Assembly: GCF_001542405.1 (NCBI RefSeq)
Contig: NZ_LNCD01000031.1
Span: forward strand, 62,001-126,000
Length of the DNA: 64,000 bases
From: Rhizobium altiplani
GTDB lineage: Bacteria; Pseudomonadota; Alphaproteobacteria; Rhizobiales; Rhizobiaceae
Direction of reading: 5' to 3'
The position numbers and the translations under genes were made by a program. Within the stretch, counting starts at the first letter, position 1, and every line of letters begins with the position of its first letter. Below the pieces are notes generated by a model, which searched no databases, was not told where the DNA came from, and saw only the letters and a list, made by a program, of their open reading frames with translations. Shown here one piece after another: positions 43,660 through 53,482 of the stretch.

Positions 43660-44583
43660 TTACGCGTAGACCCTGAAATAATCGACGCGCATGTAGGTGA
43701 ATTTGTCGGCGTCCTGCAAAGGCTGCGGAAACCGGACGTCGGTCCTCAATGCAAGCGTCAAGAGTGGCCAGAACACATCGAGTTCCTCGTCCAGTCGTGC
43801 GGAACGCGTGATTGGCCAATCAGCTGGCTTTCCCGTCTTCGTGTCGGTGACGGGCTTTCGATTGAAGTACGGGACGCATCGCGTGTCATCGACGAGCATG
43901 CCGTAACGACAATAACTTGCCGTCATATCGACGGGCGTCTCAACGCCGGTGCTTTGCCCGCCCTCATCCGGCCCGCCCCATTCATGAAGGTAGGTCCCGT
44001 ACACGGTGGGCTCCCAACCCTTATGCTCCACTATATCAAGCTCGATGCTTGTCTTTGGTTCCAGGATGCTGCGGCCGTTCAACATCCAGAATGCCGGCCA
44101 GCTCAATGGATGGCGCGGAAAGAGCATGCGCGTCTCGAAATATCCCTTGCGCCATCCCTTGAGGACGACCCCGTCCTTTCTCGCTGTTTGTAGGTTCCCG
44201 GAAATCCACTGGAATTCGGGCAAGCTGTTGCCGTAGTAGTTTGGCACGTTCATTGGCCGTCCGATATATCGTGCGGATATCTGCAGCGCCCTGCCGTCTT
44301 CTGCCGCCGCGTCGTCGACGATGGCATAAGGATTGAAGCCCTCCGCGCCATCTTTGGTGGCAAATGCCGATCGACCATAGAAGCCGTTTGCAGCTGTCGT
44401 CGCCTTCGGACCGGCGTCCCAGACAGACCAGTCGATTGAATTGAACCTATCCTCGAAGACGATCTCCCTGCCCATTGTCGGATCATCACCAGAAGCGGTT
44501 GCGGCAGTGCCATCATCGCAGTGGAAGGCAAGCCATGCACAAGAGGCCTGTAGAAATCCGCGTCGCGAGAGGAAAGACTCCAT
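43660..44583 (-). CDS. Glycoside hydrolase family 16 endo-glycanase
   Basis: 307 residues. The catalytic motif ExDxxE reads ELDIVE (Glu181, Asp183, Glu186), with FEDRFNSIDWSVWD at the start and GYFETRMLFPRHPLSWPAFWML before it. A Tat-like signal (SRRGFLQAS) begins the protein, so it is probably exported and acts on the exopolysaccharide. GH16 members of rhizobial EPS clusters (ExoK/EglA type) cut nascent polymer to control chain length. The gene lies at the edge of the EPS block beside glycosyltransferases. Confidence 0.87.
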   Translation of the reverse strand: MESFLSRRGFLQASCAWLAFHCDDGTAATASGDDPTMGREIVFEDRFNSIDWSVWDAGPKATTAANGFYGRSAFATKDGAEGFNPYAIVDDAAAEDGRALQISARYIGRPMNVPNYYGNSLPEFQWISGNLQTARKDGVVLKGWRKGYFETRMLFPRHPLSWPAFWMLNGRSILEPKTSIELDIVEHKGWEPTVYGTYLHEWGGPDEGGQSTGVETPVDMTASYCRYGMLVDDTRCVPYFNRKPVTDTKTGKPADWPITRSARLDEELDVFWPLLTLALRTDVRFPQPLQDADKFTYMRVDYFRVYA

Positions 44584-44610
44584 TCAAATTCTCCGTATCG
44601 ACGTTTGACG

Positions 44611-45759
44611 TTAAGCAAACGCCCTGGCGGCGGACCGAAGAGCCTGCGCGTGAATTTCCACGACGCGCTCGGGGCTGTACCTGTCGATAAAAGTTTTTCG
44701 AAATTCGGAGTGCGATTTTTCGGTTGAAAGGTTGTCGCAGAAGTATGCCATCGCCTCGACGAGGGCCGGGCCGCCGCTTGCAGGTACGAGGCGACCGAGG
44801 CGGGGGTCTACCAGGATATCACTTGGTCCGAATTCGCAGTCCGTCGAGACAACCGGCAAACCGAACCTCAACGCTTCACAGATCGCAAGCGACCACCCTT
44901 CCCATCGGGAAGTCGAGACATAAACATCGCTCGTGGCAAGCGCCGGCTGGGGGCTGGTGGGATGGTGCTCGATACTGACGGATCCGTCTAGCGCGAGCCT
45001 TGAGATCTCGGAACGCAGGTTCGACTCGCCAGCACCGTATCCGACGATCCTCAGTCTAACGTTCGGTCGGATCTTGACGAGTTGGGAGAATGCCTGAAGC
45101 AGAATGTCCTGACCTTTTTGGAAGGCAAACCGGCCGACATTGACGAATGTGACGACACCTGTGGCTTCCGCGGAAGACGTCGTTTCAGAAAGATCAAAGG
45201 CGCGCACAGGGTTGGGCACCCACACCTGCGGGATTTTGCTGTTGAACATCTCCTTGAAGGATTCCAGCTGCCTGGGCGAGGTGCCGAAAACGTGAGACAC
45301 TCTCGACAGGAAATAGAACCGCATCAGGAGGAAGAGAATCTTCGCTTTGAGATGGTCGGCCTCGCGCTTCGGATTTCCATGCAAATGGACGGCAAATCGA
45401 CGGTTCAAGCCAATACAAGCCGCCATGCAGATGACTGTCGGCTCGATCTGAGGGACGACGACCAGATTGTAGTCCTTCGACTTGATGACGTTTCGGAAAA
45501 TACGCATCAAGTCCAGGCGCCCATGCGCGACGCGGTCGATGACGTTGTAACCACGAGTCTCCGTCGGCCGGTTCCTGTGAACCGAGGTGTAAAGCACGTC
45601 AACCTCGAAATCTTCCGAAAAACGGTCAGCGAGCATCGTGCAGACCGCATCGACGACCCGCTCTATTCCGGCAAAAGAACTTGTTCCCGGCTGAATGTAG
45701 AGGACCTTCAGGCGACGCCGGAACTGATCGCGAACTGGCAGGCCGACTTGCATTTCCAT
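44611..45759 (-). CDS. Glycosyltransferase family 4
   Basis: 382 residues from ATG 45759, which has GGAGG four bases before it; ATG 45753 is an alternative. A GT-B fold: N-terminal YIQPGTSSFAGIERVVDAV, central VNVGRFAFQKGQDILLQAF and C-terminal SRWEGWSLAICEALRFGLPVVSTDCEFGP, the E-x7-E nucleotide-sugar block. It adds one sugar to the lipid-linked repeat unit on the cytosolic face. Confidence 0.88.
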   Translation of the reverse strand: MEMQVGLPVRDQFRRRLKVLYIQPGTSSFAGIERVVDAVCTMLADRFSEDFEVDVLYTSVHRNRPTETRGYNVIDRVAHGRLDLMRIFRNVIKSKDYNLVVVPQIEPTVICMAACIGLNRRFAVHLHGNPKREADHLKAKILFLLMRFYFLSRVSHVFGTSPRQLESFKEMFNSKIPQVWVPNPVRAFDLSETTSSAEATGVVTFVNVGRFAFQKGQDILLQAFSQLVKIRPNVRLRIVGYGAGESNLRSEISRLALDGSVSIEHHPTSPQPALATSDVYVSTSRWEGWSLAICEALRFGLPVVSTDCEFGPSDILVDPRLGRLVPASGGPALVEAMAYFCDNLSTEKSHSEFRKTFIDRYSPERVVEIHAQALRSAARAFA

Positions 45760-46104
45760 TCGTCCTCCGGACCAAAAGGCAAGAGAGCTCAATGTGCCGG
45801 CACACGCGCACCGGACACCTAATAGACAAGCATTTCATCAACTGCAGATCGCATCGACTGCGATCATGCTACGTCGAGCGAAGCCCTGGTAGCGCCTACA
45901 ACATCACCATAGACAACGTCTACGACGCCACGGTAAATGCCGATGGCAATAATACTTACTTCGCTCCGACATACTTCGGGACGCCTGAAGACACAGCCGT
46001 TTTGGCCACCTATATTGCATCGCCCAAGGTTATTTCTATGGACGTCTTGCACTGCACTTGGTATGCTGCTTTGCAACATAAGCTGAGTAGAGAAGGTTTG
46101 CAAG
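45760..46104. other. Divergent gap with a possible protein remnant
   Basis: It separates two divergent glycosyltransferase genes and should hold both promoters. The plus frame from about 45896 to 46060 reads AYNITIDNVYDATVNADGNN followed by TYFAPTYFGTPEDTAVLATY with normal-looking codon use, but it has no start codon or ribosome site and no recognised family, so it may be a fragment of a lost gene. Confidence 0.35.
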
Positions 46105-47127
46105 ATGATAAAAGTCCGTCCGCTTCTCAGCATCATAATCACTTGTTACAACTACGAAATGTACATTTCTGAATGTATCCGGAGTGTTCTTTCGCAAGAC
46201 TATGACAATCTCGAAATTATAGTGATCGACGATGGATCGACCGACCAATCCTGGGAAAAAATCCAGGAATTCGGGGAGAAGATTATTGCGGTGCGCACAG
46301 CCAATCGCGGATCCCTGAAAACATGCCTAAAGGGCCTGTCGCTGTCGCGAGGCGATTTCATCTACTTCCTTGATGCTGACGATGTACTTGCTGAAGGCGC
46401 GCTCGCCGAGATAACTTCCTATCTGCGGCCAGACGTTTCCAAGATCCAGTTCATGCTCTTGCCAATCGACAAGGAGGGCAGGCCAATCGGCAATGCATTT
46501 CCCTCGCTTCAGCCTACCGCCGATTCTGAACCCCTTATCCAATCCATTCGAAAAAAAGGCTACTACGACACACCGCCGACGTCCGGAAACATTTATCGGA
46601 GGGATGTCTATGACGGTCTGGGGGACATGACCTATGAGCGTGCTATCGACGGGGTCTCTTACCTGCTTGCCCCCTTCGTCGGAAGGGTCGTTTCGATCGA
46701 CAAGGCACTCGGCAAATATAGGATTCACAACGCCAACCTGTCAGCTTTCTCTGACATTAGTTCAACACGAATGAAGACCTATGTGGACCGGTTCATGGGT
46801 CGCCTCCATCATCTTGCCGAACTTGTACAGTCTCGATGTGCCGGGACCGACAGGGTCGAGGTTCGCACTGACTACGCATATGTGATGGAGCTCAATACTA
46901 TGAGCACCGTCGTTGACGGCAAGAGGCCGAGCATCGGCCAGATTTCAGCTTACATCGGCGCGGTGATGCGCGAGAACATGGGCACGAAGCGAGTTGCTCT
47001 TTGTCTGTTTGGCCTTGCGCTTTTCCTACTTCCGAATGCCACGGCACGGCAATTGGCCGCCATCCGGATTGATCCGTCGCGGTCCCGCCAGATGCGGTCC
47101 CGATTGAAACGAGCCTTTTCAAGCTAA
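46105..47127 (+). CDS. Glycosyltransferase family 2
   Basis: 340 residues, GT-A fold. LLSIIITCYNYEMYISECIRS, LEIIVIDDGSTDQSW and the DxD-containing IYFLDADDVLAEGAL are present. The C-terminal part carries a hydrophobic helix near LCLFGLALFLLPNATARQL. It probably transfers a hexose to the EPS repeat unit at the membrane. Confidence 0.9.
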   Translation: MIKVRPLLSIIITCYNYEMYISECIRSVLSQDYDNLEIIVIDDGSTDQSWEKIQEFGEKIIAVRTANRGSLKTCLKGLSLSRGDFIYFLDADDVLAEGALAEITSYLRPDVSKIQFMLLPIDKEGRPIGNAFPSLQPTADSEPLIQSIRKKGYYDTPPTSGNIYRRDVYDGLGDMTYERAIDGVSYLLAPFVGRVVSIDKALGKYRIHNANLSAFSDISSTRMKTYVDRFMGRLHHLAELVQSRCAGTDRVEVRTDYAYVMELNTMSTVVDGKRPSIGQISAYIGAVMRENMGTKRVALCLFGLALFLLPNATARQLAAIRIDPSRSRQMRSRLKRAFSS

Positions 47128-47143
47128 CGGTGCAAACCGGGCA

Positions 47144-48223
47144 TCATGTGGCCAAGGCAGTTACCTTGTCGCGTGGCATCGCCGATGAATAGACCTCCAG
47201 GGTTTCCCTGGCGACGCGCTCTATCGTCAGGTGTTCAATCCGAAGCTGGCTTTTTCGTTGCCAGTCGGCAATCCGCTCCGGCGCTTCCAATAGGTGGCCA
47301 AGCATCTTGGCGAGGGCGGCTGGGTCGCGGGGTGGGACTAAAAGCCCGGCCTCACCGTTCTCAAGAAGTTGGGGTATTCCATCGACAGAAGAACCAATGA
47401 CTGCACAGCCCGCCTCGCGCGCCTCCGACAGCACGAGCGGCGCTGGGTCGGCATGGGACGGTAGGACGAAAATGTCTGCACCCAACATATATGGATACGG
47501 GTCGGTGGTTGGGCCGACAAAGGTGATTGCCGATGCACTCCGGAGCGCGGCTACCCTCGCCTTGTATTCCTCGCGATGCGGGCCGTCCCCAACAATATAG
47601 AGGTGCGCGCTCGGAAAGGACGTATGGACAATATCGAAGGCATCAAAAAGATCGGTGAGGCCCTTGCGTGGATGAAGCCCACCAACAAACAGGATACTTG
47701 GGGAGCAAAGCGTCTTTGGCTGTTCACTGCGTCCTTCGGATCGACTTGATCCGATCGTGCCATTCAGCACCACTTTCAGTTTGGACTCCGGGACACCGCG
47801 TCGTCGCATGGATGCGCCAACGACATCGCTAACGGCGATCACGCGTGTTCCCAAGCCCATCAGCGTTGCGCTCTTTTCGAATTCGTTATGAACTGTCGTA
47901 ATAAGCGGAATACGTCGTAATCTGCAGATTGCGAAGGCGATCACCGCGCTGGTCATCATATGCGCGTGAACGACGTCGATGTCGTATTGTCTGATGTAGC
48001 CATTCAGGCGAGAAAGCGCCCTCAGCAAGCTTGGTATTTTTCTTTGGTGACCGACAGCAAGGGTTTGTATGCCGTTTGCCCTCAGTAGCGCGTCGAAGTC
48101 TCCTCCTTCGCTTGCCACATAGACCTGATGGCCGAGATGAACTTGTGCGCAGGCAAGATCAACCGCCGCATGGACGTGCCCGTTTAAGCGTCGAGTGTGA
48201 TTGAGGATATGTAGAATGCGCAT
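47144..48223 (-). CDS. Glycosyltransferase family 4
   Basis: 359 residues from ATG 48223, preceded by GAGAGG; the frame is open upstream to 48316. MRILHILNHTRRLNGHVHAAVDLA starts a GT-B fold, followed by LFVGGLHPRKGLTDLFDAF and PSHADPAPLVLSEAREAGCAVIGSS (the E-x7-E region). It acts in EPS repeat-unit assembly and converges on the upstream GT2 gene. Confidence 0.88.
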   Translation of the reverse strand: MRILHILNHTRRLNGHVHAAVDLACAQVHLGHQVYVASEGGDFDALLRANGIQTLAVGHQRKIPSLLRALSRLNGYIRQYDIDVVHAHMMTSAVIAFAICRLRRIPLITTVHNEFEKSATLMGLGTRVIAVSDVVGASMRRRGVPESKLKVVLNGTIGSSRSEGRSEQPKTLCSPSILFVGGLHPRKGLTDLFDAFDIVHTSFPSAHLYIVGDGPHREEYKARVAALRSASAITFVGPTTDPYPYMLGADIFVLPSHADPAPLVLSEAREAGCAVIGSSVDGIPQLLENGEAGLLVPPRDPAALAKMLGHLLEAPERIADWQRKSQLRIEHLTIERVARETLEVYSSAMPRDKVTALAT

Positions 48224-48287
48224 CGAGGACCTCTCGTCATCTGATGTTTCACCGTCCATTCGGTATGCGACTAAGCATCTCACGGTC

Positions 48288-49613
48288 TCAAGGATTGGTG
48301 ATCGCAGCCTCGACATCTATGGCGGAGACCCGGGCGGTCGGTTGGTAGTTGAATCCGCCCTGGCGCCCGATTGATTCGATGCCGAAGCCTTTCAATCGCT
48401 TGATCGCCTGGGCCGCGGTCTGGGCAGCACCTTTGCTGTAGATCGGATAAGCGTTCGTCAGGACGTGGCTCCCCTCGAGTTTCAGGTCACCTCGAAACAA
48501 CCCATTTGCGCAGGCATGATGGCGAAAGTCAGCTTCTGCCTGTTCGGCCGACGTGACGGTGCCGGCAATGACCTCCACTGCAAAATACTCACGTTCGCCA
48601 ACGCGCCCGTAGAAGTCCGAATATACGGTCAAACGCTTCCACGACCCTTCGTGCGAGAAGTTATAGATGATCGCTTGGGGAAAGCCTCGCTCACCGGCAA
48701 AGCTGAAGTACAGCGTTATGAGGGTAATGGTTTTCAGTGCGGACGTTTGTCCGTTGCCGCATATCCGTTCGGCAACATTGATCGGCACCGTGGAAACAAC
48801 CCTGGTCCCGCCCAAGCTGCTGTCGTCAAGCAACAGCTCATAACCGCAATCGCTCTTGTGGAGCTGCCGCATTTCGGCCGACAGCTTGAAGACAACGCCA
48901 CAGTCTTCTAGCCTGGACACAGCTGCACCATAGAGCGCAGCAAAACCTTCCCTGGGACGTGCCATCTGGCGATTCGTCGGTCCGCTCGCTCGCTTGCGCT
49001 TCAGTAAACGGCGCGAAAGATTGACGAGCGAGGCATATTCGGCGATCCAAAGCATGCGCTTGCGGGCCAGATCGAGATCGATCTCCTCTGGTTTGATGCC
49101 GTAGAAGCGCCGCATGTAGGTTTCAAGCCCCGACCGGTGCAGGAGATAGCCGCCGATCCAATAACGCGCAAAGTCTCTCGCATTCACCATCCGGCGATAG
49201 AATATGCGCGCATAGAGGACCGAGGCGAATATCCGGATTAGGCCGATTGGACCCGCGCCAAAAATGTCGTCGCGTATGGAAATCGGGTAGACGGTGATCT
49301 TTCCCTGCGGGTTTAGCCTCCCCCAGGTCGGCCTGATCGGGACATAATGCTCAAGAAGCTCTGGGAAGTGTCGCAGCAGAGGGGAATCGTCCTGGAAAAT
49401 CAGGCTTCCGACGTCGAACGTGTAGCCTTCGTTCGAAGACCAGTCCATGTGGTTTCCGCCGACGTGGTCATACTCGTCGACGACGACGACACGATTCCCT
49501 TGAGCCGACAAAATCGATGCTGCAACGAGGCCGGAAATGCCGGCGCCGAGCACGATGACATCAAATTGCTGCACTGCGGGCATGAGTGAGGAATGATGGC
49601 TTACGTCATCCAT
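48288..49613 (-). CDS. UDP-galactopyranose-mutase-like FAD oxidoreductase
   Basis: About 441 residues from ATG 49613. FDVIVLGAGISGLVAASILS is the FAD-binding dinucleotide motif, EYDHVGGNHMDW follows the GG-doublet seen in Glf/amine-oxidase-like proteins, and DVGSLIFQDDSPLL, RRFYGIKPEEIDLD and NAYPIYSKGAAQTA-type segments agree with the NAD(P)-binding/UGM-like family. A flavoprotein that rearranges or oxidises a sugar nucleotide or lipid is likely; real UGM activity is not proven. It lies among EPS genes. Confidence 0.75.
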   Translation of the reverse strand: MDDVSHHSSLMPAVQQFDVIVLGAGISGLVAASILSAQGNRVVVVDEYDHVGGNHMDWSSNEGYTFDVGSLIFQDDSPLLRHFPELLEHYVPIRPTWGRLNPQGKITVYPISIRDDIFGAGPIGLIRIFASVLYARIFYRRMVNARDFARYWIGGYLLHRSGLETYMRRFYGIKPEEIDLDLARKRMLWIAEYASLVNLSRRLLKRKRASGPTNRQMARPREGFAALYGAAVSRLEDCGVVFKLSAEMRQLHKSDCGYELLLDDSSLGGTRVVSTVPINVAERICGNGQTSALKTITLITLYFSFAGERGFPQAIIYNFSHEGSWKRLTVYSDFYGRVGEREYFAVEVIAGTVTSAEQAEADFRHHACANGLFRGDLKLEGSHVLTNAYPIYSKGAAQTAAQAIKRLKGFGIESIGRQGGFNYQPTARVSAIDVEAAITNP

Positions 49614-49765
49614 TAAGCGCCCCCGAACTGTCTTGCCAGTAGAACGATACAGTATAGTGCAATTGAAAAAGAGTCGATATCTCAAGCACAACGTCTCAAA
49701 AACAATAAGCACCTGAGTAGTTTTGGCAACGCTTTTGCACTGCAAAATAAAATATAACTTTTCAC

Positions 49766-49779
49766 TTGATGTACATCAA
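49766..49779. promoter_or_regulatory. Perfect FNR/FixK-type box
   Basis: TTGATGTACATCAA matches the TTGAT-N4-ATCAA consensus of FNR/FixK/Anr regulators exactly. It lies in the AT-rich gap between the UGM-like gene (start 49613) and the HAD gene (start 49897), so it could activate either under low oxygen. Binding is inferred from consensus. Confidence 0.72.
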
Positions 49780-49896
49780 ATAATGCGGCAGACTTTTTGC
49801 GGTTGCGAATTCAAAGAAACAGCCTTGCTGCAGTGCATCCACTGCAACAAAACTGTCTAAGGCAGGCAGGGCTGATCGACGGCAAAGGGTTATCCA

Positions 49897-51864
49897 GTGC
49901 TGCGGCAAAGCCTCGCCCATCTCCTTCATGGTCCATTGGACGGCATAGATCTCATCTCGACAGACGTGTTCGACACTTTGCTGCTGCGCCGGCCGCGATC
50001 GCAAAGATCGCGCGTGATGCAGGCCGAGCAGCGCTTTGCGCGTTTGTTGCGGGATGAGGGAATTCTGATCAGTTCGGAACATCTGTTTCGAACCCGGCAA
50101 TTGGCTGAGCGGTTCGCCTATCGCGCGCTCAACGTTGGCGGTGGTGCTGGCGAAGTCCGGCTTGTTGACATCATCCAGCGCCAACTTGGCATGCTTGGCC
50201 TGCCCGAACGACTGCTCGAGCAGCGCATCGCGCTGGAGATGGCAATTGAAAAGGTTTCGCTGTCGGCAAACGAAAAGCTCGCCAGGGTCTTGCGCTTGCA
50301 CCGCCAGTCCGGCATTCGCGTCGTCGCCGTTTCCGATACGGCACTGCCGACACCTCAACTGACGGACTTGATCAACTACTTTCACGGTCCAGGTTTGATC
50401 GACAACGTCTATTCCAGCGCCGATGTTGGAGAAAGCAAGCGATTTGGCGGACTGTTTTCACGGGTTCTCGACCAGGAAGGCGTTACACCGTCACGCTTGC
50501 TGCATCTCGGTGATGATTATCTTGCTGACTGCGCTGTGCCGAGAACCATGGGCATCAATGCGCTGCACCTTCCCAAGGGACGCCTGAAACGGCTTGCCGC
50601 ACGGGTCGATGGCGCCCGTGCAGAGGCCATGCGCGGCGTTCGCAAAGGGATCATGCGCACATCAGGGCGGATGCCTGACCTGGACGATCGTGCAGCCTTC
50701 GGGCGAGAAGTGTTCGGGCCGATTGTTGCGCAATTTTGCCTTTACATATGGCTCTATGCCAGGGAAGCAGAAACGCGGGGCAATGCCGCGTTGCTGTTTT
50801 GCGCACGCGGCGGCATCGGCATCAGGGAAGCGTTCGAAAAGCTGATTGTCAAGCTTGACTTGCCGCTTGAAATCCGCCGCGAAAACATCCTTATTTCGCG
50901 CCTGGTGGCGGCACGTGCAGCATTCATGAAGCAAAGCCCCGCTGTCCTGGACGAACTCGGTCGGGAGTTTGAGAAAAACACCTTTGCCGATGTTGCCAAT
51001 GCACTCGGCGGGCGCACGTATGACCTCGCCGGACCTTGGCAACTTCCCTTCGACCCAGGCCACTTTTTTGCGATGATCGACACCCCTGAAGGCTATGGGG
51101 TACTTGACGACATCGCGAGACAGAACGAGCTGTTTGAGCGCCACCTGGACCAGATTGCCGGTGATGCGTCGCGTATCATTCTCTGTGACACTGGCCTTTA
51201 CGGGAGCACGCAGCGTCTTGTCGCTGCCGGGATGCCCGAGCGGACATTCGAAACGATCCAGTTTGCAAGGTGCAATTACAAGGGCCTTAGCGAGGATCAC
51301 TTCCCACAGGTCACGGGATTGGTTGTCGAGGAGAATCTTTATAACCCGCTGAGGGTCGAGACGGTAATCCTGCGCTACTGGCAGATTATCGAGAGCCTGT
51401 TTGAACCTGCAATTCCCTCCGTTCGACATTTGAGTGAATCGGACGATGGGACAGTTTACAGCAATGCCGGCAAGTTCGCCTACGGCGAGCTTGATCCGGC
51501 TGACGGAAATCTGCTGCTTGCGGGCGTCCTCAAATACATTGATCGGATCGGAAGTGGCGCCGAGATCATGTCAGATGCAGACCTCGCTTGGCTGCGCCTC
51601 AAACGGGCCATTACCAATCCCCGAGCATTCGATATGATGGCATTGGGAGTCGGGGCCCGTTCGGTCGATTTTGGCCGCCCCGAGAGCGTCTATGTCCTGA
51701 AACAATCGACGGCTCCTGATCTTGCGAAACGGTTGACTGCGGTCAAATCGCAGCTTTGGCGCGAAGGTGCCATCGCCCGCGACTTTCCGCTCCTGAAGGG
51801 CGCACTCTTAACCGCCCTGGAGATGGTGCACATTGTCAGGGGAGTGTCGGCACGCCTCAAATAG
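49897..51864 (+). CDS. Large HAD-superfamily protein of EPS clusters
   Basis: 655 residues. Motif I ISTDVFDTLLLRRP near residue 20 has the nucleophile Asp, VVAVSDTALPTPQL fits motif II, and LLHLGDDYLADC fits motifs III/IV. This HAD part covers about the first 240 residues. The remaining 400 residues (ALLFCARGGIGIREAFEKLI, ILCDTGLYGSTQRLV) match the long C-terminal region of hydrolase-like proteins often found beside polysaccharide genes, where the first block usually has ...RDG. Likely a phosphatase or glycan-modifying enzyme; no substrate can be named. Confidence 0.72.
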   Translation: MLRQSLAHLLHGPLDGIDLISTDVFDTLLLRRPRSQRSRVMQAEQRFARLLRDEGILISSEHLFRTRQLAERFAYRALNVGGGAGEVRLVDIIQRQLGMLGLPERLLEQRIALEMAIEKVSLSANEKLARVLRLHRQSGIRVVAVSDTALPTPQLTDLINYFHGPGLIDNVYSSADVGESKRFGGLFSRVLDQEGVTPSRLLHLGDDYLADCAVPRTMGINALHLPKGRLKRLAARVDGARAEAMRGVRKGIMRTSGRMPDLDDRAAFGREVFGPIVAQFCLYIWLYAREAETRGNAALLFCARGGIGIREAFEKLIVKLDLPLEIRRENILISRLVAARAAFMKQSPAVLDELGREFEKNTFADVANALGGRTYDLAGPWQLPFDPGHFFAMIDTPEGYGVLDDIARQNELFERHLDQIAGDASRIILCDTGLYGSTQRLVAAGMPERTFETIQFARCNYKGLSEDHFPQVTGLVVEENLYNPLRVETVILRYWQIIESLFEPAIPSVRHLSESDDGTVYSNAGKFAYGELDPADGNLLLAGVLKYIDRIGSGAEIMSDADLAWLRLKRAITNPRAFDMMALGVGARSVDFGRPESVYVLKQSTAPDLAKRLTAVKSQLWREGAIARDFPLLKGALLTALEMVHIVRGVSARLK

Positions 51865-52045
51865 CGGAACTACGACGCGGAGGAGCGTTGTGGGATCAGC
51901 TGCCGGATCGATCCGGCTCCAAGCAGACATCACGCGGGAGGATGACCCCAGTGCAAGGCGCGAAAACCTTCAGCGGCCTTTCACAAGAATATGTTGTGGC
52001 ACAAGGTCGCGATCCGGCTGGAGCTTAAGGATTTCGGAGTAAGAC

Positions 52046-53482
52046 ATGCTTGCGGTAAAGACAATCAAGGGAGCGGGTTGGCTCGTCTTCTCGCGCTTTG
52101 TGGGGCGAATAATCGACTTCTTTACCCTGCTTGTTCTCGCTCGCATTCTGACGCCTGCCGATTTCGGGCTTGCCGCGCTCGCTACATCGCTGGTGGTGGT
52201 TGTCGACACCATGCTCGAGGTTCCCGTGACACAGGCCCTTGTGCGGCTTCCGACGATCGACAAGAGCCATCTGGACACTGGCTTTACGGTTGGTCTCATG
52301 CGAGGCGCAGTTATTGGGACCATCCTTCTGGCAGCCGCCTGGCCCTATTCGTGGATCAATCACGATAGCCACCTGGTCGTCCTTGTTGCCGTCCTTTCGC
52401 TTGGACCCATTTCGAGGGGGCTGACCAGTCCGGCGATGGTCAATTTCGCGCGTCAGCTGGGATTTCGCCAAACGTTCATACTGGAATCGTCAGGCAAACT
52501 GGCGGCGGCCATCATCGCGATGCTCATCGTCTTGAGCGGTGGAGCCTACTGGGCGATTGTTGCCAACTTCGTCATCGCTTCGTTTGCATCCACAGTCGTG
52601 TCCTACATTCTTGCCCCTTATCGTCCCGCCTTTTCCCTTGCGCGACTGCCAGACTTTGCCGGCTTCATCGGCTGGTTTTCGTCAGCCCAACTGGTGTCGG
52701 CGCTCAACTGGCAATTCGATCGGTTCTTGATCGGCGCGCTTGCCGATCGTCCAACACTTGGGCGCTATGCCGTGGCGAGTGACGTCGCGGTCATACCCAC
52801 ACAAAGCCTGATTGGTCCGGCCTTACAGCCCGTCATGGCAGCCTTTTCGCAAATCAATGCAGATCGCGCGCGCGTTTGCCATGCTTTCCTGAAGGCGACA
52901 CGATTTGCAATGCTGATCTCCGCACCCGCCTGTGTGGGCATATCCCTTACGGCAGACCTTGCCACCGACCTCCTGCTTGGTGCGAAGTGGGAGCATGCGG
53001 CCCCGCTGCTCAGCCTGCTTGCGCTTTCTGTTGCGCCAATCCCCTACTTCCAGACGCTTTCATCCGTCAGCGTTGCGCTCGACCGGCCGCATGTGATCTT
53101 CCGATTGAACGCCGTCGATCTTTGTTTTCGCGTGCTTCTGATTTCGATCGGGTTTTACTTGGGTACGGTTTTGGGTGTGAGCATCGCAAGAATTGCCCTG
53201 TCGGCGCTGATGTTTTGCTTCTACCTCAACGAAGCTCGTCGCCTTCTTGATGTTGCAATTCTTGCCCAGCTGAAAAACCTCTGGAAGGTGGCTGCTGCCG
53301 TCGTCGCCATGGCCGCGGTCGTCTGGTTTCTGCGGGATGAACTGTCGGGGCGAAACTACCCGCATGTGGTCGAGCTTGCCCTTGTCATTGCCGCCGGGAC
53401 AGCAACCTATGCCGCTGCGTTGCTATTGCTTGGTGTAAGGCTTATTGCCGGAGGGGGCCGGCTGGAGCTCATTGATCGATGA
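52046..53482 (+). CDS. Wzx-type polysaccharide flippase
   Basis: 478 residues with about 12-14 hydrophobic helices. GAGWLVFSRFVGRIIDFFTLLVLARILTPADFGLAALA is the family start (MATE/MOP superfamily, PST group, WzxC/ExoT-like). It moves the lipid-linked repeat unit to the periplasmic face. It is on the same strand as the HAD gene and converges on the ExoP-like gene. Confidence 0.9.
   Translation: MLAVKTIKGAGWLVFSRFVGRIIDFFTLLVLARILTPADFGLAALATSLVVVVDTMLEVPVTQALVRLPTIDKSHLDTGFTVGLMRGAVIGTILLAAAWPYSWINHDSHLVVLVAVLSLGPISRGLTSPAMVNFARQLGFRQTFILESSGKLAAAIIAMLIVLSGGAYWAIVANFVIASFASTVVSYILAPYRPAFSLARLPDFAGFIGWFSSAQLVSALNWQFDRFLIGALADRPTLGRYAVASDVAVIPTQSLIGPALQPVMAAFSQINADRARVCHAFLKATRFAMLISAPACVGISLTADLATDLLLGAKWEHAAPLLSLLALSVAPIPYFQTLSSVSVALDRPHVIFRLNAVDLCFRVLLISIGFYLGTVLGVSIARIALSALMFCFYLNEARRLLDVAILAQLKNLWKVAAAVVAMAAVVWFLRDELSGRNYPHVVELALVIAAGTATYAAALLLLGVRLIAGGGRLELIDR

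Noticed and set aside
49762..50385. 207-codon minus frame
   Set aside because: It is antisense to the start of the HAD gene, which has clear motifs on the plus strand.
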